Shown piece by piece: positions 24,871 to 36,367 of a stretch of 64,000 nucleotides of DNA (position 1 is the first letter of the stretch; each line of letters begins with the position of its first letter). The translations under genes and the position numbers were made by a program. The stretch spans positions 1,364,001 to 1,428,000 of the forward strand of contig CP124529.1 in NCBI GenBank assembly GCA_029953615.1, read 5' to 3'. This DNA comes from Pseudomonas putida (lineage in GTDB: Bacteria > Pseudomonadota > Gammaproteobacteria > Pseudomonadales > Pseudomonadaceae). Below the pieces are notes generated by a model. That model saw only the letters and a program-made list of their open reading frames with translations. It did no database searches and had not been told where the DNA came from.

Positions 24871-24980
24871 CCTGTACCGGCCTCTTCGCGGGCTTGCCCG
24901 CTCCCACAGGGATCTCACCAAGCTTGAAGGCAGTGGGGAACCTGTGGGAGCGGGCGTGCCCGCGAAGAGGCCGGTACAGG
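24871..24980. repeat. REP inverted pair
   Basis: CCTGTACCGGCCTCTTCGCG facing CGCGAAGAGGCCGGTACAGG with TGCCCGCTCCCACAGG inner parts. Just downstream of the fabV stop. Confidence 0.92.
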
Positions 24981-24990
24981 CCGGCAGCGG

Positions 24991-26202
24991 TTACAGCTCG
25001 ATGCAGTCGAACTTCACCTCGGTAGCCACGTCTTCGTCGTAGTTGACGTCAGCGCGCTCGAAGCCGAACAGGTTGAGGAACTGCTTCTTGTAACCGGCGT
25101 AGTCGGTCAGTTCGAACAGGTTCTCGGTGGTCACCTGTGGCCACAGCGCCTTGCAGGCATCCTGTACGTCATCACGCAGTTCCCAGTCGTCCAGGCGCAG
25201 GCGGCCCTTTTCGTCGACCTCGGCCGGCGCGCCGTCGGCACGGTACATGCGGTCACGGTACATGCGGTCCAGCTGGTCCTGGGTGCCTTCGTGAACACCC
25301 TTCTCCTGCATGATCTTGAACACCATCGACAGGTAAAGCGGCATCACCGGGATGGCCGAGCTGGCCTGGGTAACCACCGACTTCAGCACCGCCACGTTGG
25401 CGCCGCCCTTCACTTCTTCGGCCAGTTTCTTGTCCAGGCGCAGGGCAGTTTCGTCCAGGTCCTGCTTGGCCTGGCCCAGCGCACCGTGCCAGTAGATTGG
25501 CCAGGTGATATCGCTGCCGATGTAGCTGAAGGCCACGGTGCGGGCGCCTTCGGCCAGCACGTTGGCGCCAGCCAGGGCGTCGATCCACAGCTGCCAGTCC
25601 TGGCCACCCATGACGGTGACGGTGTCGGCGATTTCCTGCTCGGTAGCCGGCTCGATGCTGGCCTCGATGATGGTGTCCTTGTTGGTGTCGATGGCGGTCG
25701 ACTTGTACGGCTGGCCGATCGGCTTCAGGGCCGAACGCACCAGCTCACCGGTCTGCGGCAGCTTGCGCACTGGCGAGGCCAGCGAGTAGATGACCAGGTC
25801 GACCTTGCCGCCCATTTCGTTCTTGATCAGTTCGATGACCTTGGCACGGGCTTCGTCAGAGAAGGCGTCACCATTGATCGACTTGCTGTACAGGCCCTCG
25901 GCCTTGGCAAACTTGTCGAAGGCTGCAGCGTTGTACCAGCCAGCAGTGCCGGCCTTGGTCTCGGTGCCTGGCTTTTCGAAGAACACGCCCAGGGTGTCGG
26001 CCTTGAAGCCGAACGCCGCGGTGATGCGGGCTGCCAGGCCATAGCCGCTGGAAGCACCGATGACCAGGACCTTCTTCGGGCCATCCTCGCGCACGCCCAG
26101 CTTGCGGGTGGCTTCGATCTGGTCACGGACGTTGAGCTCGCAGCCCTTCGGGTGAGTCGTGGTGCAGATGAAACCGCGAACCTTAGGATGAATGATGGCC
26201 AA
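24991..26202 (-). CDS. fabV: enoyl-ACP reductase FabV (NADH)
   Basis: 403-aa long-chain SDR-type trans-2-enoyl-ACP/CoA reductase of type II fatty-acid synthesis. It has [20 protein letters not shown] (NADH site, about 44-63), [13 protein letters not shown], and the FabV active-site Tyr-x8-Lys in [20 protein letters not shown] followed by AK. The length is typical of FabV and not of FabI (about 260 aa). FabV makes Pseudomonas intrinsically tolerant to triclosan. Monocistronic; strong start context at 26202. Confidence 0.96.
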   Translation of the reverse strand: MAIIHPKVRGFICTTTHPKGCELNVRDQIEATRKLGVREDGPKKVLVIGASSGYGLAARITAAFGFKADTLGVFFEKPGTETKAGTAGWYNAAAFDKFAKAEGLYSKSINGDAFSDEARAKVIELIKNEMGGKVDLVIYSLASPVRKLPQTGELVRSALKPIGQPYKSTAIDTNKDTIIEASIEPATEQEIADTVTVMGGQDWQLWIDALAGANVLAEGARTVAFSYIGSDITWPIYWHGALGQAKQDLDETALRLDKKLAEEVKGGANVAVLKSVVTQASSAIPVMPLYLSMVFKIMQEKGVHEGTQDQLDRMYRDRMYRADGAPAEVDEKGRLRLDDWELRDDVQDACKALWPQVTTENLFELTDYAGYKKQFLNLFGFERADVNYDEDVATEVKFDCIEL

Positions 26203-26340
26203 TGTCTGTACCTCGTCAGGTTTATGCCGGGGGAAGCGCCGCCTTGGGCGATTCCGGTTGATCAGAGGGTGAGACTACCCCCGCAGGTTATCCGACACAT
26301 ATTACGGGGTGATCAGAGGGATTCAAAACCGAGGTTTTCC

Positions 26341-26446
26341 TGTCCGGCCGCTTCGCGGGCTCGCCCGCTCCCACAGGGACAGCGCAAATCCTGAAGGCTG
26401 CGCAGTACCTGTCGGAGCGGGTGAGCCCGCGAAGAGGCCGGCACAG
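26341..26446. repeat. REP inverted pair
   Basis: CCGGCCGCTTCGCGGGCTCG facing GAGCCCGCGAAGAGGCCGGC. Abuts the cytochrome b561 stop codon. Confidence 0.88.
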
Positions 26447-26980
26447 TCAGTCGCGATGCCGACGGCGCCCGGTGATCATCGACCACGGCAGGTTTTCCCG
26501 CATGCGCACGCTCTCGTAGATGGCCGCCAGCACATGCACGCAAACCAGCACCAGCAGCGCGTTGGCCAGCCAGCTGTGCAGGTCCATCGGCCAGTCGACA
26601 CCAAACAGCGCGTCCACCTCCTGCGACGCCCACCCGGTAAGGCCCAGGCCGGCGATGCAGGTCAGCATCAGTACCATCACCAGCGCGCCAATCGGCGAAT
26701 GCCCCATGTGATGGTCAAGCCCCCCATGCAGCAGCGCCCGAGCATGCCCGACCAAGGTTGCGGGGGTTGGCCAGAAATCGGCCCAGCGCGCGCTGCGTGG
26801 CCCGACAAAGCCCCAGATCACACGCACCACCACAACGGCCAGTGCGTAGTAGCCCAGCCACTGGTGCCAGTCTTCACCCTCTTCGTTGAAGAAGTAGTTG
26901 GCGAAGAACACCAAGGCGATCGACCAGTGGCACAGCCGCAGTAGAGGGTCCCACAGCTGCACCGTACCGTCGCTGTTCAA
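26447..26980 (-). CDS. cytochrome b561-family membrane protein
   Basis: 177 aa with four transmembrane helices carrying haem-ligand His: RLCHWSIALVFFANYFF, WHQWLGYYALAVVVVRVIWG, PIGALVMVLMLTCIAGLGLT, HSWLANALLVLVCVHVLAA. The RxCHW start and HxxxxH spacing match the bacterial cytochrome b561/Ni-hydrogenase b-type family that passes electrons between quinol and periplasmic acceptors. The start overlaps the end of the upstream PepSY gene by 4 bases, so they form a two-gene unit, a common pairing in Pseudomonas whose substrate is unknown. Confidence 0.9.
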   Translation of the reverse strand: MNSDGTVQLWDPLLRLCHWSIALVFFANYFFNEEGEDWHQWLGYYALAVVVVRVIWGFVGPRSARWADFWPTPATLVGHARALLHGGLDHHMGHSPIGALVMVLMLTCIAGLGLTGWASQEVDALFGVDWPMDLHSWLANALLVLVCVHVLAAIYESVRMRENLPWSMITGRRRHRD

Positions 26981-27243
26981 TCGTGGTACTCGGTCTTGAC
27001 TGCCTTGCCCGTCACTGGGTCATGGTAGATCTCGACCTTCTTGCCATCCTTGTCGAAACCGTAGATCTCGTAGCAGTTCCCCTTGGTGACCTTGAACTTG
27101 TTGATCTTGTAGCCCTGCTCCTTGAGCTGCGCCTGGAATTTTTCCTGGTCCTGCCAGGTGCTTTTGTCAGCAGTGGTACATTCGGTGGCGGCGAACACAG
27201 TGCCGCTGCCAATCAGGAGAGTCATGGCGATCAATGTACGCAT
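26977..27243 (-). CDS. small periplasmic PepSY-domain protein
   Basis: About 88 aa: signal peptide MRTLIAMTLLIGSGTVFAA then a compact PepSY fold (FQAQLKEQGYKINKFKVTKG, CYEIYGFDKDGKKVEIYHDP). The start at 27243 is chosen because GGAG sits 9 bases upstream; Met codons at 27249 and 27258 are too close to it. Probably a periplasmic accessory of the overlapping cytochrome b561. Confidence 0.87.
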   Translation of the reverse strand: MRTLIAMTLLIGSGTVFAATECTTADKSTWQDQEKFQAQLKEQGYKINKFKVTKGNCYEIYGFDKDGKKVEIYHDPVTGKAVKTEYHD

Positions 27244-27418
27244 GGGCATGAACTCCATTCAGATGGATGCAAAAGCGCATCCCTTAGCATAGTTCTGCAG
27301 GCCGCTTTACGCTCATTCATTGGCTTTACACATTAATCGCAAAGAAAAACAAACTTAACAAATGAGCCAAAGCCACCGATGCTTGCGGCATTACGCCCAT
27401 CGCACGGAGAACAACAAC

Positions 27419-28597
<1,179 letters not shown>

Positions 28598-28616
28598 TCA
28601 CAGGCTGATGTGAGCA

Positions 28617-28722
28617 GGCCCGAGCCTCTTCGCGGGCTTGCCCGCTCCCACAGGGACCCCACTGATGCTTGATCCAGTGATATCCCTGTGGGAGCGGGTT
28701 CACCCGCGAAGAGGCCGGCACA
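28617..28722. repeat. REP inverted pair
   Basis: CCTCTTCGCGGGCTTGCCCG facing CGGGTTCACCCGCGAAGAGG between the convergent thiolase and metE genes. Confidence 0.9.
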
Positions 28723-28734
28723 AACAGCAAAAAA

Positions 28735-31027
28735 TCAGACAGTGGCACGCAGCTCGCGGGCAGCTGCGACCATGTTCACCAGCGCTGCCTCGGTCTCCGG
28801 CCAACCCCGGGTCTTCAGCCCGCAATCCGGGTTTACCCACAGGCGCTCGGCCGGGATACGCCGGGCAGCCTTGCGCAGCAGCTTGACCATTTCCTCACGG
28901 GTCGGCACCCGTGGCGAATGAATGTCATACACCCCCGGGCCGATCTCGTTGGGATAGGCAAAGCGCTCGAAGGCCGCCAGCAGCTCCATGTCGGGACCGC
29001 GAGGTCTCGATGGTGATCACGTCGGCATCCATCGCCGCGATCGACTCGATCACGTCGTTGAACTCGCTGTAGCACATGTGGGTGTGGATCTGGGTTTCGT
29101 CACGCACCCCCGAGGCACACAAGCGGAAGGCCTCGGTGGCCCATTCCAGGTAATGGGCCCAGGCGCCATGGCGCAGTGGCAGGCCTTCACGGAAGGCCGC
29201 TTCGTCGATCTGCACAATCCTGATACCCGCCGCCTCCAGATCGACCACTTCGTCGCGGATTGCCAGTGCCAGCTGGCGCGCCTGTACTTCGCGGCTCACG
29301 TCTTCACGCGGGAACGACCACATCAACATCGTCACCGGGCCGGTCAGCATGCCCTTCATCACCTTGCTGGTCAGGCTCTGGGCATAGGTGATCCATTCCA
29401 CGGTCATGGCTTTCGGCCGGCTCAGGTCGCCAACGATCACCGCAGGCTTCACACAGCGCGAACCGTAACTCTGCACCCAGCCGAAGCGGGTGAACGCATA
29501 GCCATCGATCTGCTCGGCGAAGTACTCGACCATGTCGTTGCGCTCGGCCTCGCCGTGCACCAGCACATCCAGGCCCAGGTCCTCCTGGATTTTCACCGCA
29601 TGGCGGATCTCGCTGTGCATGGCCTCGACGTAATCGGCCTCGGTCAGCTTGCCCTGCCGGTAGGCCTGGCGTGCCAGGCGAATCGCCGAGGTCTGCGGGA
29701 ACGAACCGATGGTGGTGGTCGGAAACGCCGGCAGGTCGAGCCCCGCACGTTGCTTGACGATACGCTGGGCAAACGCCGACTGACGCTGGCTGTCAGCGGG
29801 CTTGATGGCTGCCAGCCGGGCCTGCACGCCAGGCTTGTGAATACGCGGCGAAGCGGCGCGGCTGGCCTGCACGGCCTGGCTCTGGGCCAATGCGGCGGCC
29901 ACGTCGGCGGCGTGCGGGGCATTGATGGCCTTGGCCAGCAGCGCCACTTCCTGGCACTTCTGCACGGCGAAGGCCAGCCAGCTGTGCAGTTCGGCATCGA
30001 GCTGGTCTTCACGGTCCAGGTCCACCGGGCTGTGCAGCAGCGAGCAGGACGGCGACACCCACAGCCGCTCACCCAGGCGCTCATGGGCATGGCGCAGTAC
30101 CTCCAGCGCCTTTTCCAGGTCGCAGCGCCAGACGTTGCGGCCGTTGACCAGGCCCAGCGACAGCACCTTGTAGGCCGGCAGGCGGTCGAGGATGGTCGGG
30201 TACTGTTCGGGCGCCCGCACCAGGTCGATGTGCAGGCCATCGACCGGCAGGTTCGCGGCCAGGCCCAGGTTGTCTTCCAGGCCGCCGAAATAGGTGGCGA
30301 TCAGCTTCTTCAGTGGCGCCCGCTGAAGGATGTTGTAAACGCGCTCGTAGGCATTCTTCCAGGCCTGAGGCAGGTCCAGGGCGAGGATCGGCTCATCGAT
30401 CTGTACCCATTCCACGCCCTGGGCAGCCAGGCGATTGAGAATCTGGTCATACACTGGCAACAGGCGGTCAAGCAGCTCCAGCTTGTCGAAATCGCCGCCC
30501 TTGGCCTTGCCCAGCCACAGGTAGGTCAGTGGGCCGATCACCACCGGCTTGACCGCGTGCCCCAGGGCCTGGGCTTCTGCCACCTCTTCGAACAGCTGCT
30601 CCCAGCTCAGGGCGAACTGCTGGTCGACGGTGAACTCGGGGACCAGGTAGTGATAGTTGGTGTCGAACCACTTGGTCATTTCCTGCGCATGGGCGCCGCC
30701 GCAGCAGCTATCACCCACGGCGCCACGGGCCATGGCGAACAGGGTTTGCAGCGTTGGCCTGGCGCCGTCATGGCTGCGAAAGCGCTGCGGGATCACGCCG
30801 AAGGTCAGCGAGTGGGTCAGCACCTGGTCGTACCAGGCAAAGTCGCCGACCGGCAGCAGTTCGATGCCGGCGTCTTTCTGCACCTGCCAGTGGCGGGCAC
30901 GCAGCTCGCGGCCGACGGCGCGCAGGCCGGCTTCGTCGAGTTCACCCTTCCAGTAGGCTTCCTGGGCCTTTTTCAGCTCGCGGTCGCGGCCGATACGTGG
31001 AAAGCCCAGGTTGTGTGCCAGTGCCAT
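28735..31027 (-). pseudogene. metE: cobalamin-independent methionine synthase MetE, broken by a +1 frameshift
   Basis: Transfers methyl from 5-methyl-THF-triglutamate to homocysteine. From 31027 ([20 protein letters not shown]) the frame covers both barrels, including [15 protein letters not shown], the zinc-site HTHMCYSEF and [12 protein letters not shown], then goes wrong. The true end ([39 protein letters not shown] with the last zinc Cys) is in another frame, down to 28735. Reading GGG at 28993-28995 as GG restores ETSRSDMELL and a 763-aa enzyme, the normal length. As given, the protein lacks the C-terminal zinc Cys and should be inactive; MetH could compensate if B12 is available. Divergent from an MTHFR-like gene; inverted TTGAG/CTCAA repeats at 31103-31117 may bind a regulator such as MetR. 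Confidence 0.95.
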
Positions 31028-31146
31028 GTCTTGTCCCTCAGCATGCAGAAATGAATGAGGGGATTCTCCGGGCACTGGCATCTTGAGACAAATTCATTAA
31101 ATTTGAGATGAACTCAAGATTTACTCATGATCATGAATGTGTACTG

Positions 31147-31257
31147 CCTGTACCGGCCCCTTCGCGGGCATGCCCGCTCCCACAGGGTTCGCCACAGGCT
31201 TCAAGGTTCATGCAATACCTGTGGGAGCGGGCGCGCCCGCGAAGAGGCCGGCACAGG
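31147..31257. repeat. REP inverted pair
   Basis: CCTGTACCGGCCCCTTCGCG facing CGCGAAGAGGCCGGCACAGG. Occupies much of the 313-base metE/MTHFR-like divergent region, unusual because most REP pairs in the window lie at gene ends; apart from it I see only the inverted repeats near 31082-31118. Confidence 0.88.
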
Positions 31258-31340
31258 CACACACATGTCTCATTCAGAGCATGACCGCACCCGCCTTCTG
31301 CCGCACAATGCCACCCTGACCACACCAGGTACCCGGCCCC

Positions 31341-32828
31341 ATGAGCCTGCTGAAAACCGCGCTGCGCGAAAACACCTTCGTCTGCATCATGGAGTTCGTC
31401 CCCAAGCCCTCCGCAGAACGCTTCGCCGCCATGGACGCGATCCTGGCCCGTGCGCACCTGTGCGGCTGGCCAATGACTGTGGCCATTGGCGACCGCGTCG
31501 GCAGCCCGCTGGACATGTCGCCACTGGACGCCCTCGCCTCGTTCGGCAACCCGGTACCTGCCCTGCCGCATTTCTCCGGCAAGGACCGCGAACGCCACCA
31601 CCTGCTCGCCCAACTGCAACGCATGGATGCCGCCGGCCTCGACCAACTGCTGCTGCTGACCGGCGACCGTCTGCCCGGCCACCAGCCTGGCCAGCGCCCG
31701 GTGCGCTACCTGGAGTCGGTAGCAGCCCTGCAGATCGCCCGCCAGGCCTGCCCGCACTGGCTGCTTGGCGCGGCGCTGAACCCGTTCAAGTACTGCGAGG
31801 AAGAAGGCGGTGCCCAATACTTCAAGGCCGAGAAAAAACTGGCGGCAGGCGCCGACTTCCTTACACTGCAACTGGGATTCGATGCCGGCAAACACCAGGA
31901 AGCCATGCACTGGATGCGCCGCCAGGCCACGCCCCGGCCGATGCTGGCCTGCCTGATGAGCCTCACCCACGGGCGTGCGACGATGCTCGAGCACGTGGCT
32001 GGCGTGACCGTCACGCCGTCGATGCGCGACATGCTGGAAGCAGAAACGGCGCAGTCCAAGGCCTTTGCCCAGGCGCGCAGCGTCGACCGCCTTGCTTTGC
32101 AGATCATCGGCGTGAAGCTGATGGGCTACGCCGGCGTGCATTTGTCGGGGGTTCACGAACTCAAGCAACTGCTGGCCCTGGAAGCACGCATCGAGCACTG
32201 GCAGGCGCAAATCCACACGCTGGAACAATGGGCGCCGGCCTGGCAGGCCAGCTGGCAGATGCCCGGCCTGCCGGCAGTCAGCTTCCATCCGCCGCAGGCA
32301 AGCTGGCGCCAGGGCGAATCACGGGTCGATGCCTCGTTCAAGGAGAAGGCGCGCTATCACCTGATGCACGGCATGCATTCGCTGCTGTTCAGCCGCCGCA
32401 ATGGGCTGAGCAAGGCATTTGGCTGGGCTGTGCGCCAGCCGATGTGGGCCACCCGCCTTGGCGCGCAGGTGCTGCACAAGCTGGAACACGCGGTGAAGAA
32501 ACCGCTGGTAGGCTGCGACACCTGCGGCCGCTGCCGCCTGGAAGAGACCCTGTACATCTGCCCGGAAACCTGCCCCAAGGGCCTGGCCAACGGCCCCTGC
32601 GGCGGCACCGCGCTGAACCGCTGCGAGTTCGGCGACCGCGAGTGCATCCACAGCGTCAAGTACCGCACCGCCAAGGCGGTGCGGCAGACAGCACTGCTGA
32701 CCGAGCGACTGATCCCGTGCATCGAGCTCGATACACGCCACCGCAGCTCGTGGCCGCAGTGGTTCCAGGCCCAGACGCCGCGTCAGTTCAGCCCGCAGCC
32801 AGCGCCTCGAAGCCAGCCCGAATCGTAG
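31341..32828 (+). CDS. MTHFR-like protein with Cys-rich MTHFR_C (MetV-like) domain
   Basis: 495 aa. The N-terminal two-thirds is a methylenetetrahydrofolate-reductase-like barrel (FVCIMEFVPKPSAERFAAMD, MTVAIGDRVGS, LLTGDRLPGHQPGQ, GADFLTLQLGFDAGKHQEAM). The C-terminal 110 residues hold a cysteine cluster (CDTCGRCRLEETLYICPETC, then GPCGG and CEFGDREC) like the MTHFR_C/MetV zinc- or FeS-binding subunit of acetogens. It is not canonical MetF. Position divergent from metE suggests a role in making or recycling methyl-THF for methionine synthesis. Start at 31341; an overlapping longer frame is a shadow. Its 3' end overlaps the convergent yjiA-like gene by 41 bases. Confidence 0.85.
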   Translation: MSLLKTALRENTFVCIMEFVPKPSAERFAAMDAILARAHLCGWPMTVAIGDRVGSPLDMSPLDALASFGNPVPALPHFSGKDRERHHLLAQLQRMDAAGLDQLLLLTGDRLPGHQPGQRPVRYLESVAALQIARQACPHWLLGAALNPFKYCEEEGGAQYFKAEKKLAAGADFLTLQLGFDAGKHQEAMHWMRRQATPRPMLACLMSLTHGRATMLEHVAGVTVTPSMRDMLEAETAQSKAFAQARSVDRLALQIIGVKLMGYAGVHLSGVHELKQLLALEARIEHWQAQIHTLEQWAPAWQASWQMPGLPAVSFHPPQASWRQGESRVDASFKEKARYHLMHGMHSLLFSRRNGLSKAFGWAVRQPMWATRLGAQVLHKLEHAVKKPLVGCDTCGRCRLEETLYICPETCPKGLANGPCGGTALNRCEFGDRECIHSVKYRTAKAVRQTALLTERLIPCIELDTRHRSSWPQWFQAQTPRQFSPQPAPRSQPES

Positions 32829-33765
32829 CTTCGGGCAATTCGTCGGCGATGAACACCATCACGCTTTCGCGGGTTTCACCCTCGGCCCACTCGGCGTCCC
32901 AGTCGAAGCCATAGAGCTTGAGTACGCCCTGGAACACCAGCTTGCGCGCCTCTCCGGCAATGTTCAGCACGCCCTTGTAGCGCAGCAGCTGCTTGCCGTG
33001 GGTTTCCAGCAGTTCGTTCATGAAGTCGCTGAGGCGGTCGATGTCCAGCGGGCTTTCCGTGCGCAGCACCAAGGTGGAAATCCGGTCCGGGGTAGCGGGC
33101 TTGAGCAGCGGGCGTAGCGCTGGCTTCAGGTTCGCGCCCAGATCCGGGTTGAGGTTGAAACCACGCACATCCAGCAGCTCGGCCAGGTCGATGCGACCAT
33201 GCTCGACCACGCGGACCGCGGCCCGGCCATTGATGCGCGCCAGGCGCTCGCGCAGGGCCTCGACTGCAGCGGGCTCGACCAGGTCGGTCTTGCTCAGCAG
33301 CAGGCGATCGGCAAAGCCGACCTGGGCCTGGGCGATGGTCTGGGTCAGGTGCAACTCGGCGTGAGCGGCATCGACCAGGGTGATGATGCCGTCGAGGATG
33401 TAGCGCTCACGCAGTTCCTCGTCGATGAAGAAGGTCTGGGCCACCGGCGCCGGGTCGGCCAGGCCGGTGCACTCGATTACCAGGCGGTCGAAGGCGATCT
33501 CGCCGGCATCCAGGCGTTCCAGCAGCAGGTACAAGGCGCGGGTCAGGTCGCCATGGATGCTGCAGCACACGCAGCCATTGGCCAAGGTCATTACCTGCAC
33601 CGGGTCGTCGCCCAGTAGCTGGCTGTCGATGCCGGCCTCGCTGAATTCGTTCTCGATCACGGCGATCTTCAGGCCGTGCTCGGCCTTGAGCATGTGCTTG
33701 AGCAAGGTGGTCTTGCCGGCACCGAGGAAGCCAGTGAGTACGGTTACGGGAATAGGCGTCTGCAC
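32788..33765 (-). CDS. yjiA: CobW/YjiA-family GTPase
   Basis: About 325-aa G3E GTPase and putative metallochaperone. Walker A GFLGAGKTTLLKHML, NEFSEAGID, metal-binding CVCC motif (NGCVCCSIHGDL), Walker B/ECTGLADPAPV, guanine motif SKTDL, and a C-terminal CobW_C domain (RYKGVLNIAGEARKLVFQGV). Start set at the GTG at 33765 (VQTPIPVTVLTGF) because CAGGAG is optimally spaced; an ATG at 33774 is only 0-1 bases from that site. Downstream of btsT/cstA and yjiX as in the E. coli yjiY-yjiX-yjiA locus. Confidence 0.92.
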   Translation of the reverse strand: MQTPIPVTVLTGFLGAGKTTLLKHMLKAEHGLKIAVIENEFSEAGIDSQLLGDDPVQVMTLANGCVCCSIHGDLTRALYLLLERLDAGEIAFDRLVIECTGLADPAPVAQTFFIDEELRERYILDGIITLVDAAHAELHLTQTIAQAQVGFADRLLLSKTDLVEPAAVEALRERLARINGRAAVRVVEHGRIDLAELLDVRGFNLNPDLGANLKPALRPLLKPATPDRISTLVLRTESPLDIDRLSDFMNELLETHGKQLLRYKGVLNIAGEARKLVFQGVLKLYGFDWDAEWAEGETRESVMVFIADELPEATIRAGFEALAAG

Positions 33766-33793
33766 GCAGAACATCTCCTGTGCGGAAAAAACA

Positions 33794-33895
33794 CTGGCCT
33801 CATCGCCGGCAAGCCAGCTCCCACAGGTACCGCACAAACCTTGAGGCCTGTGCAATACCTGTGGGAGCCGGCTTGCCGGCGATGAGGCCGGGACA
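33794..33895. repeat. REP inverted pair (GCCGGCAAGCC variant)
   Basis: CTCATCGCCGGCAAGCCAGC facing GCCGGCTTGCCGGCGATGAG. Interrupts the yjiX-yjiA junction, so it may give yjiX and yjiA different mRNA levels. Confidence 0.9.
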
Positions 33896-33911
33896 GGTTA
33901 ACGCTTGAGGA

Positions 33912-34109
33912 TCAACAACACTTGGGCCCGGACTTGCCGCCGTAGCGCGCTTCCTGGCGTTCGCGGAAGAACTGCTCGTACGTCATGACCGGCTTGTCCG
34001 GGTGCGTTTTCTGCATGTGCTCGACGTAGTTGTCGTAGTCGGGCATGCCGACCATCAGGCGGGCTGCCTGCCCCAGGTACTTACCCAGTCGACCCAGGTC
34101 GTTGAACAT
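33912..34109 (-). CDS. yjiX: YbdD/YjiX family small protein
   Basis: 65-aa cytoplasmic protein ([58 protein letters not shown]-terminal KCC). YbdD/YjiX proteins are always encoded next to CstA/BtsT transporters; some are needed for pyruvate uptake. 13 bases after the transporter stop, so co-transcribed. The C-terminal CC is a family trait. Confidence 0.93.
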   Translation of the reverse strand: MFNDLGRLGKYLGQAARLMVGMPDYDNYVEHMQKTHPDKPVMTYEQFFRERQEARYGGKSGPKCC

Positions 34110-34122
34110 CGCAGCAGTCCTC

Positions 34123-36189
34123 TCAAGCTTCAGGCAGGGCCTGGAACGGGGTTTCCTTGTCGGTGCGCTCCTTGCGGCCGAGGGCGGCGAAGCCGACCTT
34201 GACAGCGAAGAACAGCACACTGAACACCACAACCAGGAACAGGATCGTCAGGCCGGCGTTGGTGTAGGCGTTGAAAATCACGTGCTGCATCTGTCCGATG
34301 TCCTTGGCCGGGGCCAGTACCTGGCCGGCGTCCAGCGCAGTGCTGTATTTCTTGGCCAAGGCCAGGAAACCAACAGCCGGGTTCGGGTCGAACAGCTTGA
34401 TCAGGCCTGCAGTGGTGGTGCAGATGAGCAACCACACGGCCGGCAGCAGGGTGACCCAGACGTAGCGCTGGCGCTTCATCTTGATCAGCACCACAGTGCC
34501 GAGCATCAAGGCGATACCAGCCAGCATCTGGTTGGAAATACCGAACAGCGGCCACAGGGTGTTGATGCCACCCAGCGGGTCGATCACGCCCTGGTACAGC
34601 AGGTAGCCCCACAGGGCCACGCAGCCGGCAGTACCAATCAGGTTGGCAGTCCACGACTCGGTGCGCTTGAGCGCCGGCACGAAGCTGCCCAGCAGGTCCT
34701 GCAGCATGAAGCGCCCGGCACGGGTGCCGGCGTCTACCGCGGTAAGGATGAACAGGGCCTCGAACAGGATTGCGAAGTGGTACCAGAAGGCCATGGTGTT
34801 TTCACCCGGCAGCACCTGGTGCAGGATCTGCGCAATACCCACCGCCAGGGTCGGTGCACCACCGGCACGGGCCAGGATGGTGTGCTCGCCAATGTCGCGG
34901 GCAGTGGCCTCGAGCTGCTCAGGGGTAATCAGGAAGCCCCAGCTGCTGACCGTTTGCGCCACCGATGCCACGTCGGCACCGACCACCGCGGCCGGGCTGT
35001 TCATGGCGAAGTACACGCCTGGTTCGATCACCGAGGCGGCGACCATGGCCATGATGGCAACGAACGATTCCATCAGCATGCCGCCGTAGCCGATGTAGCG
35101 GGCGTTGGTTTCGTTGTCGAGCAGCTTGGGCGTGGTCCCCGAGGAGATCAGCGCATGGAAGCCGGACACCGCGCCACAGGCGATGGTGATGAACAGGAAC
35201 GGGAACAGGGTGCCCTTCCACACCGGGCCGGTGCCATCGGTGAACTGGGTCAGCGCCGGCATTTTCAGCTCGGGCGCGATGATCAGGATACCAATGGCCA
35301 GGCCGACGATCGTGCCGATCTTGAGGAAGGTCGACAGGTAGTCACGTGGCGCCAATACCAGCCATACCGGCAGCACGGCGGCGACGAAGCCATAGCCCAC
35401 CAGCATCCAGGTGATCTGCACGCCGGTGAAGGTGAACGCCGGGCCCCAGGTCGGATCTGCGGCAATCTGGCCCCCCAGCCAGATCGAGGCCAGCAGCAGC
35501 ACCACGCCGATGACCGAGATCTCACCGATATGGCCCGGGCGGATGTAGCGCATGTAAATGCCCATGAACATCGCGATCGGAATGGTCGCCATCACCGTGA
35601 ACATGCCCCACGGGCTCTCGGCCAAGGCCTTGACCACGATCAATGCCAGCACCGCCAGGATGATGATCATGATCAGGAAGCAGCCGAACAGGGCGATGGT
35701 GCCCGGGATACGGCCCATCTCCTCACGTACCATGTCGCCCAGCGAGCGGCCGTTGCGGCGGGTGGACAGGAACAGGACCATGAAGTCCTGCACCGCACCG
35801 GCCAGCACCACGCCGGCGATCAGCCACAGCGTGCCGGGCAGGTAGCCCATCTGCGCGGCGAGCACCGGGCCGACCAAGGGGCCTGCACCAGCGATGGCGG
35901 CGAAGTGGTGGCCGAAGAGGATGTGTTTGTTGGTCGGGACGTAGTCCAGGCCGTCGTTGTTGAGCACCGCCGGGGTGGCACGGCGTGGGTCGAGCTGCAT
36001 CACCTTGGTGGCGATGAACAGGCTGTAGTAACGATAGGCGACCAGGTAGATGGCCACTGCCGCGACCACGATCCACAAGGCATTGATCGCCTCGCCGCGA
36101 CGCAGGGCAACCACGCCCAGCGCACAGGCTCCTATGACTGCCAGCGCCAGCCACGGAATGTGGCGTAGCAGGCTATTATTGTTGTTCAT
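34123..36189 (-). CDS. CstA/BtsT-family carbon starvation transporter
   Basis: 688-aa inner-membrane symporter with about 16-18 helices. CstA blocks are complete: [109 protein letters not shown]. coli BtsT (YjiY) and CstA are pyruvate/proton symporters, and BtsT is the one linked to yjiX and yjiA as here, so pyruvate or peptide uptake is likely. Start at 36189 ([18 protein letters not shown]). No BtsSR two-component genes are adjacent in the window. Confidence 0.93.
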   Translation of the reverse strand: MNNNNSLLRHIPWLALAVIGACALGVVALRRGEAINALWIVVAAVAIYLVAYRYYSLFIATKVMQLDPRRATPAVLNNDGLDYVPTNKHILFGHHFAAIAGAGPLVGPVLAAQMGYLPGTLWLIAGVVLAGAVQDFMVLFLSTRRNGRSLGDMVREEMGRIPGTIALFGCFLIMIIILAVLALIVVKALAESPWGMFTVMATIPIAMFMGIYMRYIRPGHIGEISVIGVVLLLASIWLGGQIAADPTWGPAFTFTGVQITWMLVGYGFVAAVLPVWLVLAPRDYLSTFLKIGTIVGLAIGILIIAPELKMPALTQFTDGTGPVWKGTLFPFLFITIACGAVSGFHALISSGTTPKLLDNETNARYIGYGGMLMESFVAIMAMVAASVIEPGVYFAMNSPAAVVGADVASVAQTVSSWGFLITPEQLEATARDIGEHTILARAGGAPTLAVGIAQILHQVLPGENTMAFWYHFAILFEALFILTAVDAGTRAGRFMLQDLLGSFVPALKRTESWTANLIGTAGCVALWGYLLYQGVIDPLGGINTLWPLFGISNQMLAGIALMLGTVVLIKMKRQRYVWVTLLPAVWLLICTTTAGLIKLFDPNPAVGFLALAKKYSTALDAGQVLAPAKDIGQMQHVIFNAYTNAGLTILFLVVVFSVLFFAVKVGFAALGRKERTDKETPFQALPEA

Positions 36190-36367
36190 GGTTTGCTTCC
36201 AGCTGGTGGATTGGAAAAGACCGCCCATCGAGTCTAGGGCGAGTCATCGCGCATTGCCACACTTGCTTTGGTCTAGAGCCTCTGCGGCCAGATTGCGGTA
36301 CCTGATGTACATACCACTCTAACTATAGTCAGGATGTCACCTGAGGACCTATGCGAGGATCTACCCC

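Noticed and set aside
28988..31054. 688-codon open frame antisense to metE
   Set aside because: Shadow created by codon bias; metE is strongly conserved in the opposite strand.
33765..33855. N-terminal extension of the YjiA-like GTPase to 33855
   Set aside because: The extension translates REP sequence; the GTP-binding domain begins right after the GTG at 33765.
34045..36168. 707-codon open frame antisense to the CstA/BtsT gene
   Set aside because: Shadow, with repetitive Asp/His/Gln composition typical of reversed membrane-protein codons.
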